NCBI GenBank assembly: GCA_027627225.1
Contig: CM051032.1
Span: forward strand, 61,727,637-61,791,636
Source: Congeria kusceri
Taxonomy: Eukaryota; Mollusca; Bivalvia; Myida; Dreissenidae
Direction: 5' to 3'
Length of the DNA: 64,000 nt
Shown: positions 37,497 through 49,222 of the stretch, in pieces
Layout: the number at the start of each line of letters is the position of its first letter
Numbering within the stretch: the stretch's first letter is position 1
Translations under genes and position numbers: made by a program
The notes under the pieces: generated by a model
The model's database searches: none
Told to the model about the DNA's origin: nothing
The model's input: the letters and a program-made list of their open reading frames with translations, nothing else

Positions 37497-38370
37497 CAAA
37501 CTGACAATGGTCTGATAAATTGTATACAAACTGCCACAAATTAGCAAAAACCCAGTCCATTGTGGTATTTCTTACTTGTATTTTTGATGGAGATGATTAT
37601 TCAACATCTAAATTTGTCAACGGATTCCGGTTAGTAAACAATTGTTATAAACTTTGAGTTGTTATTGATGTACAAACTTGGTCTGTATAAGTGAGCTGTT
37701 AACAGTTTTACAACTTTATTGACATGAGCAAGTAGCTTTAGACTGGATAGCAGTATGCAATAGTCAGCAGGCTCTAGTGATAGGATGGTGTGCATGAGTA
37801 AATAACTACTACCCTGTCACACTGTATGTATGTAATGTGGGTCTTCCATGCTATTAAATTAATCACTTCATGTCCAACTTTTGTAACAGGAGTGGTTACC
37901 CTTCACACTGAAGACAAATTATTTAGCATTTATTTAAACTGCATTGACAGGGAAATGTTCTCACATGTCTCATAATCCCATTTTATGATTCTGATTTGCA
38001 GGAATATTTTATTGGTGGAATAATAAGTCATTTTAAGTTTAACCGGTTCATTTGAGCAAGACAGAGTTAAAAATACTGTCACTAAAAGGGAGTTCCTGTA
38101 AATTATTTTTCCTGTACTTGGCATCTTGAGTTATTGGATTTATTTTGAACTGGGAACTTACTATGTTAAAAACTGACACCATGACTATTAACTTACCTGA
38201 AAGTAAAAGGCTAAAAATGGTATTTTATTTTTATTTTATGAATAAAAAAGACTTTCTAATTGTACAAAAAATTGTTATGCTTCTGACTAACACAAATTTA
38301 TGATCAGCATATTGTCTTAACCTTCTTGGAGACTTTTTAAAAGACAAAGACTTTAGCCAGTTGCAGTTGT

Positions 38371-38860
38371 AAAATAATGTGTTTGCCTTGCGTTCGGGAG
38401 ATACTGAGTTCGATACCTTCAGATGGAGCGTTCAAACTGTTTTCCTCAAAGATAGAGTACAGGTTCCTTTGTTTTGTTTGTTTTGTTGTGGTTTTTCGCT
38501 GTTTTTAACAGTATTTCAGTCATATCACGGCGGTCAGTCAACCTACTCACACTTTTCCTGGGCAAGCTTAGCCGATCTAAGCGGTTTACCAGTACTAAGT
38601 GCACATACCTATGCCAGTAACTGACAACTGCCCAACTTGAATCAGAGGTAGCGGGAGAATGGCCGTAGAAATAATTTCATGACCAATCCCCACACAAGTT
38701 ATGTGGTCGGGCTGCCGGGTTCGAACTCACAATCACCGGATTGACAGTCCAGCGCTCTATCAACTGAGCTGGCCGGACCCGGCAGAGTACAGGTTCTACC
38801 CAGGCAACAAACTCAATATATATGTCTGAATAGGTCTCTGGTTTTCGACACCATCAAATT
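38371..38860 (+). repeat. tRNA-derived SINE, family A, split by a SINE family B insertion
   Basis: The head (CGTTCGGGAGATACTGAGTTC) and tail (AGGTTCTACCCAGG, then a GGTCTCTGGTTTTCGACACC block) are parted by the family B element at 38467-38783. Confidence 0.7.
38467..38783 (-). repeat. tRNA-derived SINE, family B, with 13-bp target duplication
   Basis: It is flanked by AGAGTACAGGTTC at 38454-38466 and 38784-38796. The A-rich tail is at the left (TTTGTTTTG on +) and the tRNA-like head at the right (complement of GGCCAGCTCAGTTG). The duplication shows retroposition into an older SINE. Confidence 0.88.
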
Positions 38861-38868
38861 TATATATA

Positions 38869-39131
38869 TGAGGCGTGTCGTGGGAAAACCGTGCATAATT
38901 CTTGTGCAAAAAGTTCGTCCCGGATCGGCCTGTGCAGTCTGCACAGGCTATTCCAGGACAGCACTTTCCGCCTACAGTGGATTTATGTGTAGAAGAGACT
39001 TCCTTGAAACAGAAACAAACATAAATGCGGAAAGTGCCGTCCTGGAATAGCCTGTGCGGACTGCACAGGCTGATCAGTGACGACACTTTACGCACAAGCA
39101 TCAAGCACGGTTTTCCCACGATACGCCTCAT
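38869..39131. mobile_element. TGAGGCGTGTC palindromic MITE, full-length reference copy
   Basis: The 263-bp element is bounded by TATATA on both sides. Arms start TGAGGCGTGTCGTGGGAAAA and GATACGCCTCA. It holds four related CCTGTGC(A/G)G.CTGCACAGGCT segments, so each arm also folds on itself. Nine copies are present in the window. Confidence 0.88.
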
Positions 39132-39214
39132 ATATGTTTAAACTGTAGTCTTTATTGGGGCCTCACTTGTTTAAGACCTAAAATCCTTGTCCCCTTTGCT
39201 CTTAGTACAAGCTT

Positions 39215-40464
39215 GTAAAGGGACTTGTTCACAGATTTTCGCATTTTTGAAGTACTGGTGAGCGAGTATTTGTCGGACAGTAGTATTATCCGGACGTTTT
39301 TAAATATTCGCGTTTCGTAACCGCTTTTTGTATTTTATCATCATAATACAAATAAACGCTTATATTTTCAAGTACGTTTAGTTTTTCTTCGAAAATATGT
39401 TGATAGTCTGAAACGCATGCAACTGTCGTCTGGGGAAGTAAAATGTTGTGCGCATGCGCGATAAAATACCAATTTGGGGCCCAGACAGGGTTTGTGATAG
39501 TTTTGGCTGTCGGCAGAACATTATTTAACCCGCTACGACATTAAGGACGTGTGTAGTAGCTAGATAGATACGTAACGTCTAGTAAACTCTTTAAAACGTC
39601 ATGCTTCCGTATTTGTTTCAACGCCTTACTTATATTCTCTAGTAATTACTAAGTCATTTGATAAAGTGGTATTATTTTGATATAAATTACGCATTTGATT
39701 ATTTATTTGTTGTCTAATATAGATTGAATAAAGTTATAAAGCATTTCTCTGTATATTTCACTGTTAAAAAAAAACGTCCGGAAAATACTACTGTCAACGT
39801 GAAAAAGACCGTGTTTAATGTACAGCTTTCAGGACCTCAATAGTTGTGCATGCGCACAAGTGAAACTTATTTTGTTTACATACGCAAACGGGTGATCAAC
39901 CCAGGATGTTACAAGCGAATTTTCATCGTTGAGTTTGTTCATGAATTAAAACTGTGCCAAAATAAATGCATATTTCGTCCGACAAAAACTCACTCACCAG
40001 TATGCCATTAAATGTCGTAACTTGACAGATTTCAGCATCGGAACTAAAAAGCTAAAGTATAATAACAAGACAAGTATTTAGAAAAAAAAGAAAAAAAGTT
40101 GGACCCACTGAGGTTCAAACCCGGGACCTCCGGATTAAAAGGCTATTGCCTTAACCGCTCGGCCATTCCTACTTCTGTATTTCACTCTGCATTATTTACT
40201 TTATGTAAGTGTTCCACGTGATGTCGACAGTTTCATAGAAAAATACAGAAACACTCAAAATTATTCCATCGTTTAGCGTAACAAACACTATATATTTGTC
40301 AATTTCAACTGATGAGTAGTCATAAACGAAACGGTTTTTACAGTATATTTTCTAGGACCGTAGTGTTATTTTGCTCCCTTGTATACACTGTTCTTTTATT
40401 TTTGGAATCGGTGACAAAAAGTTGAAATTTTTTAATTCGTCAATCTGTGAACAGGTCCCTTTAA
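39215..40464 (-). mobile_element. TTAAAGGGAC-TIR element with tRNA-like sequence, copy 2, interrupted
   Basis: The ends are GTAAAGGGACTTGTTCACAG and GTGAACAGGTCCCTTTAA. A tRNA-like segment lies on the minus strand at 40101-40170. A 746-bp element inserted at 39255. Confidence 0.85.
39255..40000. mobile_element. Tc1/mariner-type non-autonomous element nested in copy 2
   Basis: The 24-bp TIRs begin CTGGTGAG and end TTTGTCGGAC, with two mismatches. TA is duplicated at 39253-39254 and 40001-40002, and removal restores GAAGTATGCCATT. A second inverted pair (GACAGTAGTATT..TCCGGACG at 39277 and its complement near 39774) lies inside. No transposase is encoded. Confidence 0.88.
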
Positions 40465-41170
40465 CATTCAAATGAAATAGGAGACTGTTGTAAAGTTTGT
40501 AGATAACTATGCAGTTACATGGTAAAACAGTCAGTCTTGCATGAAGTTTAAGGTTGAGGCATATGATGTCACTTGCTTTAAAAATGATTGCAAAATGACA
40601 CTAGCTTACAATATCACTATGTAAATACACTAATAATGAACTCTAGATTTAGGACAGTATTGTTTTTGTGCTCTCTTGAGAGACATTTTAACAACCATTT
40701 ACTATAATTGATGAAATTTAATGGTTTCTTTTTTACCTGTGGATTATGGGACCAATTTTTTTGGCTTTAGTGGTTGTATAAAATCACATGCAAAGAAAAT
40801 CAGGACAAAAAGCATAGAAATGTAATATGATCTTTGTATTTGAGGTGGTGTTATTTTAAGGACACAGTGCGTTACAGCAATGAGAGGATAATGTTTTAAA
40901 TACTTTTCTTTTTTAAGAAAGTAATGAAGATGAAGATTAAACATGTTGCTTTCATACTAAGTTATTGGATTGCTTCAATATGAAGTTCAAGGATACGAAT
41001 GTTTACGAGGGTAAACAATTGTGAATGATTCAACATAGTGATAAGTGTGTATCTGCATTGCGTAGGATTATTGAAAATTCTTCAATGAGACATAATTTAT
41101 GTGATACATTAGGATACATTAGGAAGCTGTTGGTTGGAATGGATTAATATATGGATTCTTCAGATATAAA

Positions 41171-41389
41171 TAAGGCGTGTCATGGGAAAACTGGGCTGCA
41201 CAGGCTAATCCAGGACGGCACTTTCCGCCTTCAGTGGATTTATGTCTAATTAGAAGAGACTTCCTTGAAACAGAAAATACCATAAAGCGGAAAGTATCGT
41301 CTTGGATCAGCCTGTGTGGACTGCACAGGCTGATCCGGGACAACACTTTATGCACATGCATTAAGCCATTTTCCCATGACACGCCTCAA
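41171..41389. mobile_element. TGAGGCGTGTC palindromic MITE
   Basis: The ends TAAGGCGTGTCATGGGAAAA and CCCATGACACGCCTCA are present. The first arm is shortened. Confidence 0.8.
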
Positions 41390-42197
41390 ATCAAGTATCT
41401 GCAATATAGATACTGTATGCTCTAGGTCGCCGGTCATGATTTTAAAGTCCCTGTGTGCAGTATAGTAGTAAAATATTGCTTATGGTTAAAACAACTGTAA
41501 ATGTGCTGTATTTGCATCAGATGAGAACAATTTGTATTTAGTTTCTTTTTTTGTCATTTATCCACCCAAAATATCAACCTCTTGGAAATTGTTAAATGGC
41601 TAGGGGGACTATACGTTATGAACAATTCCCTTTTATTTATTACTACTTTCGTTTCTAATTAAGTAAATCATAAATAAATTAAAATAATTGAACCTGTTTT
41701 CACTAAGATTCAAATACATTATGAAAACATAACAGATACTTTAAAAAACTTGAGTTCAAAGGGCTTTGACATTGTTATAAATAATTTTGCAGTTTTTTTG
41801 CACCAAACAATTCTAACCGTTTTTTCTTCTGAACTATCTTATACAATTATTTATTTTGAAGCCTTATGTCACAGCTGCTGCTTACATGCTTCATATTTTA
41901 GTATAATTTTAAAGGTCAGTGATTTCTCGTTATTTGTCAAGAATTCGTTTGAACACTATGCACAAGTTGCATTAAAATGATATTCGAGACAATGTTACGT
42001 ATGTAATGTGGTCAGGTTGTTGCATAGTGCCTTTATATTTGTAACATCTAGATGGCACTATTGGAAATTCTGCATCACCTTGTTACTGGGAACTCATTCA
42101 GCTGAGTTTGACAATATAACTGGCTTTGATGATTTGTCTTGCAGTGTTTAATCTGGTATCCATGTAAACACAAGGTAGGCTTTCTCTGTTTTACCAG

Positions 42198-43013
42198 TTT
42201 TCAATGGAAAAAAGCGCTAATGTGGAGGAGTTACATAAGAATGTGATAATGAGAAGCCAATCAAGGGTTTGTAGTAAACCCAAACTAGTGAAGTTGCCAG
42301 ACATTAATTGTCATTTGGACAGAAGTCCTAGTGGATTGTGAAGTGATTCCAAGAAATTGAAGGATATTTCTGCTACTGAAACAGCTAACACTCAGAGTAC
42401 GAAGAACAACCAGAATTCAGTGTTACCTGGTATTGGGGCTGGATTTAGCACCTCAAGATCAATTCCAAGTCCTAGTTCTGGTTCTGTTGCAGAAACACAT
42501 TCAAATAAGAAAAAGTTGTGCTTGCAGCGTTCAAGTCTGCACATTCCACCGTTGACAAAGACTCCAACTATTTTTGTGACCGAGAATGGTCCGCTGTTCA
42601 AATCAGAAACACTACTGACGGTGACTGGCTTTAAACCTTCTGGTCAACAGACTGGTAGCGCTCCAGCAATATGCGAACATGTTGCAAACAAGTTAAAAGA
42701 AAATAATACTAGGCTACATGGAAGTGACAATGGCGGAAGCATTTCTAATGAAAGCCTGGTCGGTATTTTGAGTCCATCCAAAAGAGAAATTGGGGACAAA
42801 AATGAAGAGAAGATATCAAAGCATGAAAAAGTTGTAATGGAAAGGGGGAAAGATTCTGAGTTTAATTATTCTGGCCATCACTTTTCGGGCTTGACAGAAT
42901 CAATTATTTTGGAAGAGGAGGTGCCCGTGATTGTTAGAAGACGGGGATGTACACTGCGTGTGAAAATCACGTCCATTACCGATGCAGATCTGGAGGAGTT
43001 TGAGAAGGAATAC
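42198..43013 (+). CDS. Long coding exon 2 with one in-frame TGA; unrecognised serine-rich protein
   Basis: The acceptor TTTTACCAG precedes 42198 and the donor is TAC|GTAGGT. The exon is 272 codons, phase 0 to phase 0, open except for TGA at 42339-42341 (codon 48). The 224 codons after the TGA are open, which is long for this AT-rich DNA. The peptide is hydrophilic and rich in Ser, Thr, Asn and Lys (for example SRSIPSPSSGS) and looks disordered until its last 40 residues. There a denser part, EEEVPVIVRRRGCTLRVKI, is followed by an acidic end DLEEFEKEY. The stop lies where CGA would give Leu-Arg-Ser, so a C-to-T change at a CpG is a simple explanation. Nonsense allele, assembly error, pseudogene or readthrough remain open. 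Another acceptor-like CAG at 42142-42144 leads into a stop in this frame. The minisatellite begins directly after the donor. Confidence 0.66.
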
Positions 43014-43018
43014 GTAGG

Positions 43019-46000
43019 TGTCTCTCTGTTGTCACTATCTGTTGCTCTGTATCTCTGTTTTGTCATGCTCTGTTTCTCTGTGTCTCCATCCGTCACTCTC
43101 CGTCTCCCTGTGTCTTGAGTCACTCTGCGTTTTTCTGTGTATCTCTTTTATTCTGTAACTCTGTTGCCACTCTCTGTATTTCTGTGGCTTTGTTGCCACT
43201 CTTTTATTCAGTGGCTCTGTTGTCAATCTCTGTTAATCTGTGGCTTTGTTGTCACTCTCTGTTTATCTGTGGCTCTGGTGCCACTCTCTGTTAATCTGTG
43301 GTTCTGTTGCCACACACTGTTATTCTGTGACTGTCTTGCCACTCTCTTCTGAGCTGTGGCTTTGTTGTCATTCACTGTTATTCTGTGTCTCTGGTGCCAC
43401 TTTCTGTTACCCTGTGGCTTTGTTGTCACTCTGTTACGCTGTGGCTCTGCCATCACACTGTTATTCTGTGGCTCTGTTGTCACTCTGTTATTCTCTGGCT
43501 CTGTTGTCACTCTCTGTAACTCTGTTGCTCTGTTGCCACTCTCTGTTATTCTTTGGTTCAGTTGTCACTCTATGTTATTCAGTGGCTCTGTTGTCACTCT
43601 CTGTTACTATGTGGCTCTGTTGTCGCTCTCTGTTATTCTGTGGCTCTGTTGCCACTCTCTGTTATTCTTTGGTTCTGTTGTCATTCTATGTTATTATGTG
43701 GCTCTGTTGTCACTCTCTGTTATTCTGTGGCTCTGTTGTCACTCTCTGTTATTATGTGGCTCTGTTGCCAGTCTCTGTTATTCTGTGGCTCTGTTGTCAC
43801 TCTCTGTTACTCAGTGGCTCTGTTGCCACTCTCTGTTATTCTTTGGCTTTGTTCTCACTCTCTGCTATTATATGGCTCTGTTGTCACTCGCTGTTAAGCT
43901 GTGGCTTTGTTGTCACTCTCTGTTATTCTGTGGCTCTGTTGTCACTCTGTTATTATGTGTCTCTGTTGTCACTCTCTGTTACTCAGTGACTCTGTTGCCA
44001 CTCTCTGTTATTCTTTGGTTCTGTTGTCACTCTCTGTTATTCTGTGGCACTGTTGTCACTCTCTGTTATTCTGTGGCTCTGTTGACATTCTCTGTTATTA
44101 TGTGGCTCTGTTGACACTCTCTGTTAGTATGTGGCTCTATTGTCACACTCTGTTAATATGTGGCTCTGTTGTCACTCTCTGTTATTATGTGTCTCTGTTG
44201 ACACTCTCTGTTAATCTGTGGTTCTGTTGCCACACTGTTATTCTGTGGCTCTGTTGTCACTGTGTTATTATGTGTCTCTGTTGTCACTCTCTGTTACTCA
44301 GTGGCTCTGTTGCCACTCTCTGTTATTCTTTGGTTCTGTTGTCACTCTCTGTTATTCTGTGGCTCTGTTGTCACTCTCTGTTATTCTGTGGCTCTGTTGA
44401 CACTATCTGTTATTATATGGCTCTGTTAACCCTCTCTGTTATTATGTGGCTCTGCTGTCACTCTCTGTTATTCTGTGGATCTGTTGACACTCTCTGTTAT
44501 CATGTGGCTCTGTTGACACTCTCTGTTATTATGTGGCTCTGTTGTCACTCTCTGTTAATCTGTGGCTCTGTTGTCACTCTCTGTTATTATGTGGCTCTGT
44601 TGTCACTCTCTGTTATTATGTGGCTCTGTTGCCACTCTCTGTTATTCTGTGGCTCTGTTGTCACTCTCTGTTACTCAGTGGCTCTGTTGCCACTCTCTGT
44701 TATTCTTTGGCTTTGTTCTCACTCTCTGCTATTATATGGCTCTGTTGTCACTCGCTGTTAAGCTGTGGCTTTGTTGTCACTCTCTGTTATTCTGTGGCTC
44801 TGTTGTCACTCTGTTATTATGTGTCTCTGTTGTCACTCTCTGTTACTCAGTGGCTCTGTTGCCACCTGTTATTCTTTGGTTCTGTTGTCACTCTCTGTTA
44901 TTCTGTGGCACTGTTGTCACTCTCTGTTATTCTGTGGCTCTGTTGACATTCTCTGTTATTATGTGGCTCTGTTGACACTCTCTGTTAGTATGTGGCTCTA
45001 TTGTCACTCTCTGTTAATATGTGGCTCTGTTGTCACTCTCTGTTATTATGTGTCTCTGTTGTCACTCTCTGTTAATCTGTGGTTCTGTTGCCACACTGTT
45101 ATTCTGTGGCTCTGTTGTCACTGTGTTATTATGTGTCTCTGTTGTCACTCTCTGTTACTCAGTGGCTCTGTTGCCACTCTCTGTTATTCTTTGGTTCTGT
45201 TGTCACTCTCTGTTATTCTGTGGCTCTGTTGTCACTCTCTGTTATTCTGTGGCTCTGTTGACACTCTCTGTTATTATATGGCTCTGTTGACCCTCTCTGT
45301 TATTATGTGGCTCTGCTGTCACTCTCTGTTATTATGTGGCTCTGTTTACACTCTCTGTTATCATGTGGCTCTGTTGACACTCTCTGTTATTATGTGGCTC
45401 TGTTGTCACTCTCTGTTAATCTGTGGCTCTGTTGGCACTCTCTGTTATTATGTGTCTCTGTTGTCACTCTGTTACGCTATGGCTCTGCCATTACACTATT
45501 ATTATGTGGCTCTGTTGTCACTCTGTTATTCTCTGGATCTATTGTCACTCTCTATAACTCTGTTGCTCTGTTGCCACTCTCTATTATTCTTTGGTTCAGT
45601 TGTCACTCTATGTTATTCAGTGGCTCTGTTGTCACTCTCTGTTACTATGTGGCTCTGTTGTCGCTCTCTGTTATTCTGTGGCTCTGTTGCCACTCTCTGT
45701 TATTCTTTGGTTATGTTGTCACTCTCTGTTATTCTGTGGCTCTGTTGTCACTCTCTGTTATTCTGTGGCTCTGTTGTCACTCTCTGTTATTCTGTGGCTC
45801 TGTTGCCACTCTCTGTTATCCTGTGGCTCTGTTGTCACTCTCTGTTACTCAGTGGCTCTGTTGCCACTCTCTGTTATTCTTTGGCTTTGTTCTCACTCTC
45901 TGCTATTATATGGCTCTGTTGTCACTCTCTGTTAAGCTGTGGCTTTGTTGTCACTCTCTGTTATTCTGTGGCTCTGTTGTCACTCTGTTATTATGTGTCT

Positions 46001-46385
46001 TTGTTGTCACTCTCTGTTACTCAGTGGCTCTGTTGCCAACTTCTGTTATTCTTTGGTTCTGTTGTCACTCTCTGTTATTCTGTGGCTCTGTTGTCACTCT
46101 CTGTTATTCTGTGGCTCTGTTGACACTCTCTGTTATTATGTGGCTCTGTTGACACTCTCTGTTATTATGTGGCTCTGTTGTCACTCTCTGTTAATCTGTG
46201 GCTCTGTTGCCACACTGTTATTATGTGTCTCTGTTGTCACTCTCTGTTAATCTGTGGTTCTGTTGCCACACTGTTATTATGTGTCTCTGTTGTCACTCTC
46301 GGTTACTATGTGACTCTGTGGCCACTCTCTGTTATTCTGTGACTCTGTTGTCACTCTCTGTTAATCTGTGTCTCACTCTGTCTCA
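43019..46385. repeat. 29-bp minisatellite, ~3.3 kb
   Basis: The consensus is CTCTGTTGTCACTCTC plus TGTTATTCTGTGG, in over 100 units. The first diverged units begin 5 bp after the host exon 2 donor. Larger blocks within the array are themselves duplicated: 43435-43750 resembles 45472-45790, and a TGCTATTATATGGC block recurs near 43864, 44729 and 45902. Because 29 is not divisible by 3 and the unit has no stop on +, long open frames (up to 452 codons) appear in all three + frames. They are artefacts. Confidence 0.95.
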
Positions 46386-47619
46386 TTCTTCCTTTCTTTA
46401 GTAACCTGATGTATTCTGGATCATAGAAGATTTGTAATTCAATCCATCAAACCAATAATAATATACATTTATAAATAATGTATACATTTTAAGCGTTATT
46501 AGAACATAATTATATGTTTTAGAGTTATTTGAGTGTAGTACAGGATTAATTAATGCCAGGTGTAATCACAACACGCTGTGAGTATGGATTGTTTACCTGT
46601 GAAACAACAAATTGTAAACAGGTTAATTATTAGGCTGTAGAAAACACTTTGCCAGGTATTATGTATTCATGTATGCATTTTAAAACATGATTTAAACCCT
46701 TGAATTTTTGTAGATATTTCTACTTCTCTTTTGGTTAATACATTTTTTAATGCATTACTAAATCTGTAACTGAATTATTAGGTAAAATGGGTTTTGATGA
46801 AAAATTATAGCACAAAAATAGAACTGAATGGGCTTAACTTATTATCGAAACTGTAATTTAATGTCATTATTGAAATACCACTAAATCATTTATGTTTGTG
46901 GTTCCCAAATTTTTGCAAATTTCTTCTCGTTAATACTTTATTTACCTTATTGACAACATCAATCACAATCAATACAGGTACGGATTTAAATTACCTCCTA
47001 AAAGATAGTCATGCTGTTAACTTTGGTGTATGTTTAGTGTGTATGTTACCATGTTCAGGGCTTTTTTTTTACCTTATAAAGCAATTGTTTTATTTAAGGC
47101 GTCTTCCCTTTTACTGAATGTTTTGCATTTTTTCCCTCCCCCAAACATAAGTTCTGGATCCAATCTCTGAAAAAGGAGCCTTAATGTAATAATGTATAGT
47201 TTATTCTCATTCTATAAACCATGGGGAATGAAGGCCTTGCGAGGTCACATTCACCCAACTTGTCCCCAGTACACATTAGAGCCTCGTCTTTAAGGTCTAG
47301 AATATAAAAAAAATGGGATTGAAAAGTTCAAAAGCACAAAATTCTATTTTCAAGGTGTGAATGTGGTTGGTATTTAAAGCCTGAATGTAATGTCACTGTT
47401 TTTGAATTGATTGACTTATTTAACTTTAAACAGACAAAATAACCATTTTCTAAAAACAATTCTATGATTGAAACGTCATCTTTGTGTACAATTTGAAAAG
47501 ATAAGAGAATGCGAGTACTTCGAGTACTTCGGTTGGCTAAGATATAAAACAAATTTCCTTAAAATGATATATATTCCAAGAATAGAACCTTTGAAAAGAA
47601 TTGTAATCAGATCTGTAAC

Positions 47620-48129
47620 TTAAAGGGACCTGTTCACAGATTGACAAATTGACAAATTTTCAACTTTTTGTCACTGATTCCAAAAATAAAAGAACAGTGA
47701 TTACAAGGGAGCAAAATAACACTACCGACCTAGAAATATACTGTAAAAACCGTTTCGTTTATGAGTAATCATCAGTTGAAATTGATAAAATTATAAAGTA
47801 TTTGTAACGCTTAACGCTGGAATAATTTGGAGTGTTTCTGTTGTTTTGGTTGAAATATTTGACAACACGTGGAACATTTACATTAAGTAAATAATGCAGC
47901 ATGACATATGGAAGTCAGAATGGCCGAGTGGTTAAGATGATAGCCTTTTAATCCGGAGGTCCCGGGTTCGAACCCCAGTGGGACCAATTTTTTTATTGTA
48001 TTTTTTTTTCGAAATGCTTTTCTAGTTATTATACTTGTGCTTTTTAGTTCCGATGCTTAAATCTGTCAAGTTCAGACATTTAATTGCATACTTCAAAAAA
48101 TGCGAAAATCTGTGAACACGTCCCTTTAA
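47620..48129 (+). mobile_element. TTAAAGGGAC-TIR element with tRNA-like sequence, copy 3
   Basis: The 510-bp element has ends TTAAAGGGACCTGTTCACAG and GTGAACACGTCCCTTTAA. The orientation is opposite to copies 1 and 2. Confidence 0.88.
47914..47985 (+). ncRNA. tRNA-like sequence with intact A and B boxes
   Basis: A-box TGGCCGAGTGGTTAAG and B-box GGTTCGAACCC match the pol III consensus. The loop CTTTTAA would give a Lys-like TTT anticodon, but the anticodon stem (ATAGC/TCCGG in related copies) and the acceptor stem do not pair. It is more likely the transcription signal of the repeat than a working tRNA. Confidence 0.55.
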
Positions 48130-48478
48130 GTCACAAAGTGTATCCACAAAGGACCAGTGATTTGAAGTGAGGATTCTTTGGGAAATTATCTACCTATAAA
48201 ATAAAACACATTTCCCTGAAATTGTCAGCATTTGTCAGAGTTTGGCAAGATTTGTTATTTATTGCTTGAATCCCTGGCTTTGTAATCTTGGACAAATCAA
48301 GCACCTAAAGACAATCTTGGGTTATCAACCATTCATTTTCATGTTGTCTTCTATTGTCTTAGTTGCAAACATGCTAGGTTACATACTCAGAAAGTCTCCT
48401 TGGAAGACTTTATCACATGTAACAACTGAATTTATTTTGCACTCTTGTTCCTGTTGGAAACATATTTGAAAACAGATT

Positions 48479-49222
48479 GTTATGCCCCTCATCCAACATA
48501 GCTGGGTATATTGGTTTGCTCATGCTGGTCAGGCGGTCTATCGGTTGACCACTTTCGTTTTCGCTTGCTAAGTCCAACAGCCAAATCACCCCATGAATAG
48601 TTGAGTTATGGCCCTAGAATTATCTAAAACTGGCCCTTTCTAGCCATTTCCCGCTTGTTAAGTCCTACAGTTTTCATCCAATCTTCACCAAACTTCAGGA
48701 AAATGTTTGTGGGCATAATATCTCGGCGAAATTCGATAATCAGTTCAAACGCCCCTGGAGTTGTGGAGTTATGGTCCCCGAATTATCTAAGATTGGCCTT
48801 CTATGTCCAACAGTTTTCATTAGATCTTCACCAAACTTAATGAAAATCTTTGTGGGAATAATACCTCACTAAAGTTCGATAATCTACCAAATGGCCTCAG
48901 CAACTGCAGATTTCATGATGGCCCTTGAATTATCTAAATTAGCCTTTTTAACCATTTCTGCTCGCTAAGTCCTACGGTTTTTGTCCGATCTTCACCAAAC
49001 ATGATGAAAATGTTTGAGGAATAATATCTTAGCCAAGTTCAATGATCATTCAAATCGCTTCAGGTACTGCAGAGTTACGGCCCTTGATTTATCTAAAATT
49101 TGCCTTTTTAGCTGTTTCTGTTCTTTATTTCCAACAGTTTTCATCCAATATTCAACTTGATAGTTTAAAGAATGCTTTTAACCTAGAGAGGGCATAACTG
49201 TTTTACAAACAGTGCTTGTTTT
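48479..49222. repeat. TTATGCCCC...GGTATATTGG repeat array, copy 3
   Basis: It starts TTATGCCCCTCATCC and GGGTATATTGGTTTGC, with about four units. It ends GAGGGCATAACTG...CAGTGCTTGTTTTA. Confidence 0.8.

Larger units (their letters stand above)
29798..42197 (+). other. Intron between host exons 1 and 2
   Basis: About 12.7 kb from 29516, filled by the MITEs, SINEs and repeats listed separately. The remaining stretches (for example 31500-32470, 32560-33050, 34510-35180, 35760-36660, 37500-38370, 40465-41170, 41390-42197) are AT-rich without a recognisable feature. No further phase-compatible exon was found. Confidence 0.5.

Noticed and set aside
42145..42174. 30-nt microexon before exon 2
   Set aside because: It has an acceptor, a donor-like GTAGGC and an open frame, but would leave a 23-nt intron, which is too short for normal splicing.
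43240..46250. Long overlapping + strand open frames up to 452 codons
   Set aside because: All lie in the 29-bp minisatellite. Three frames are open because the unit has no stop codon, and the peptides are only repeats of it.
47914..47985. Functional tRNA-Lys
   Set aside because: The acceptor and anticodon stems fail to pair and the sequence is an internal part of a repeated TIR element with two other copies.
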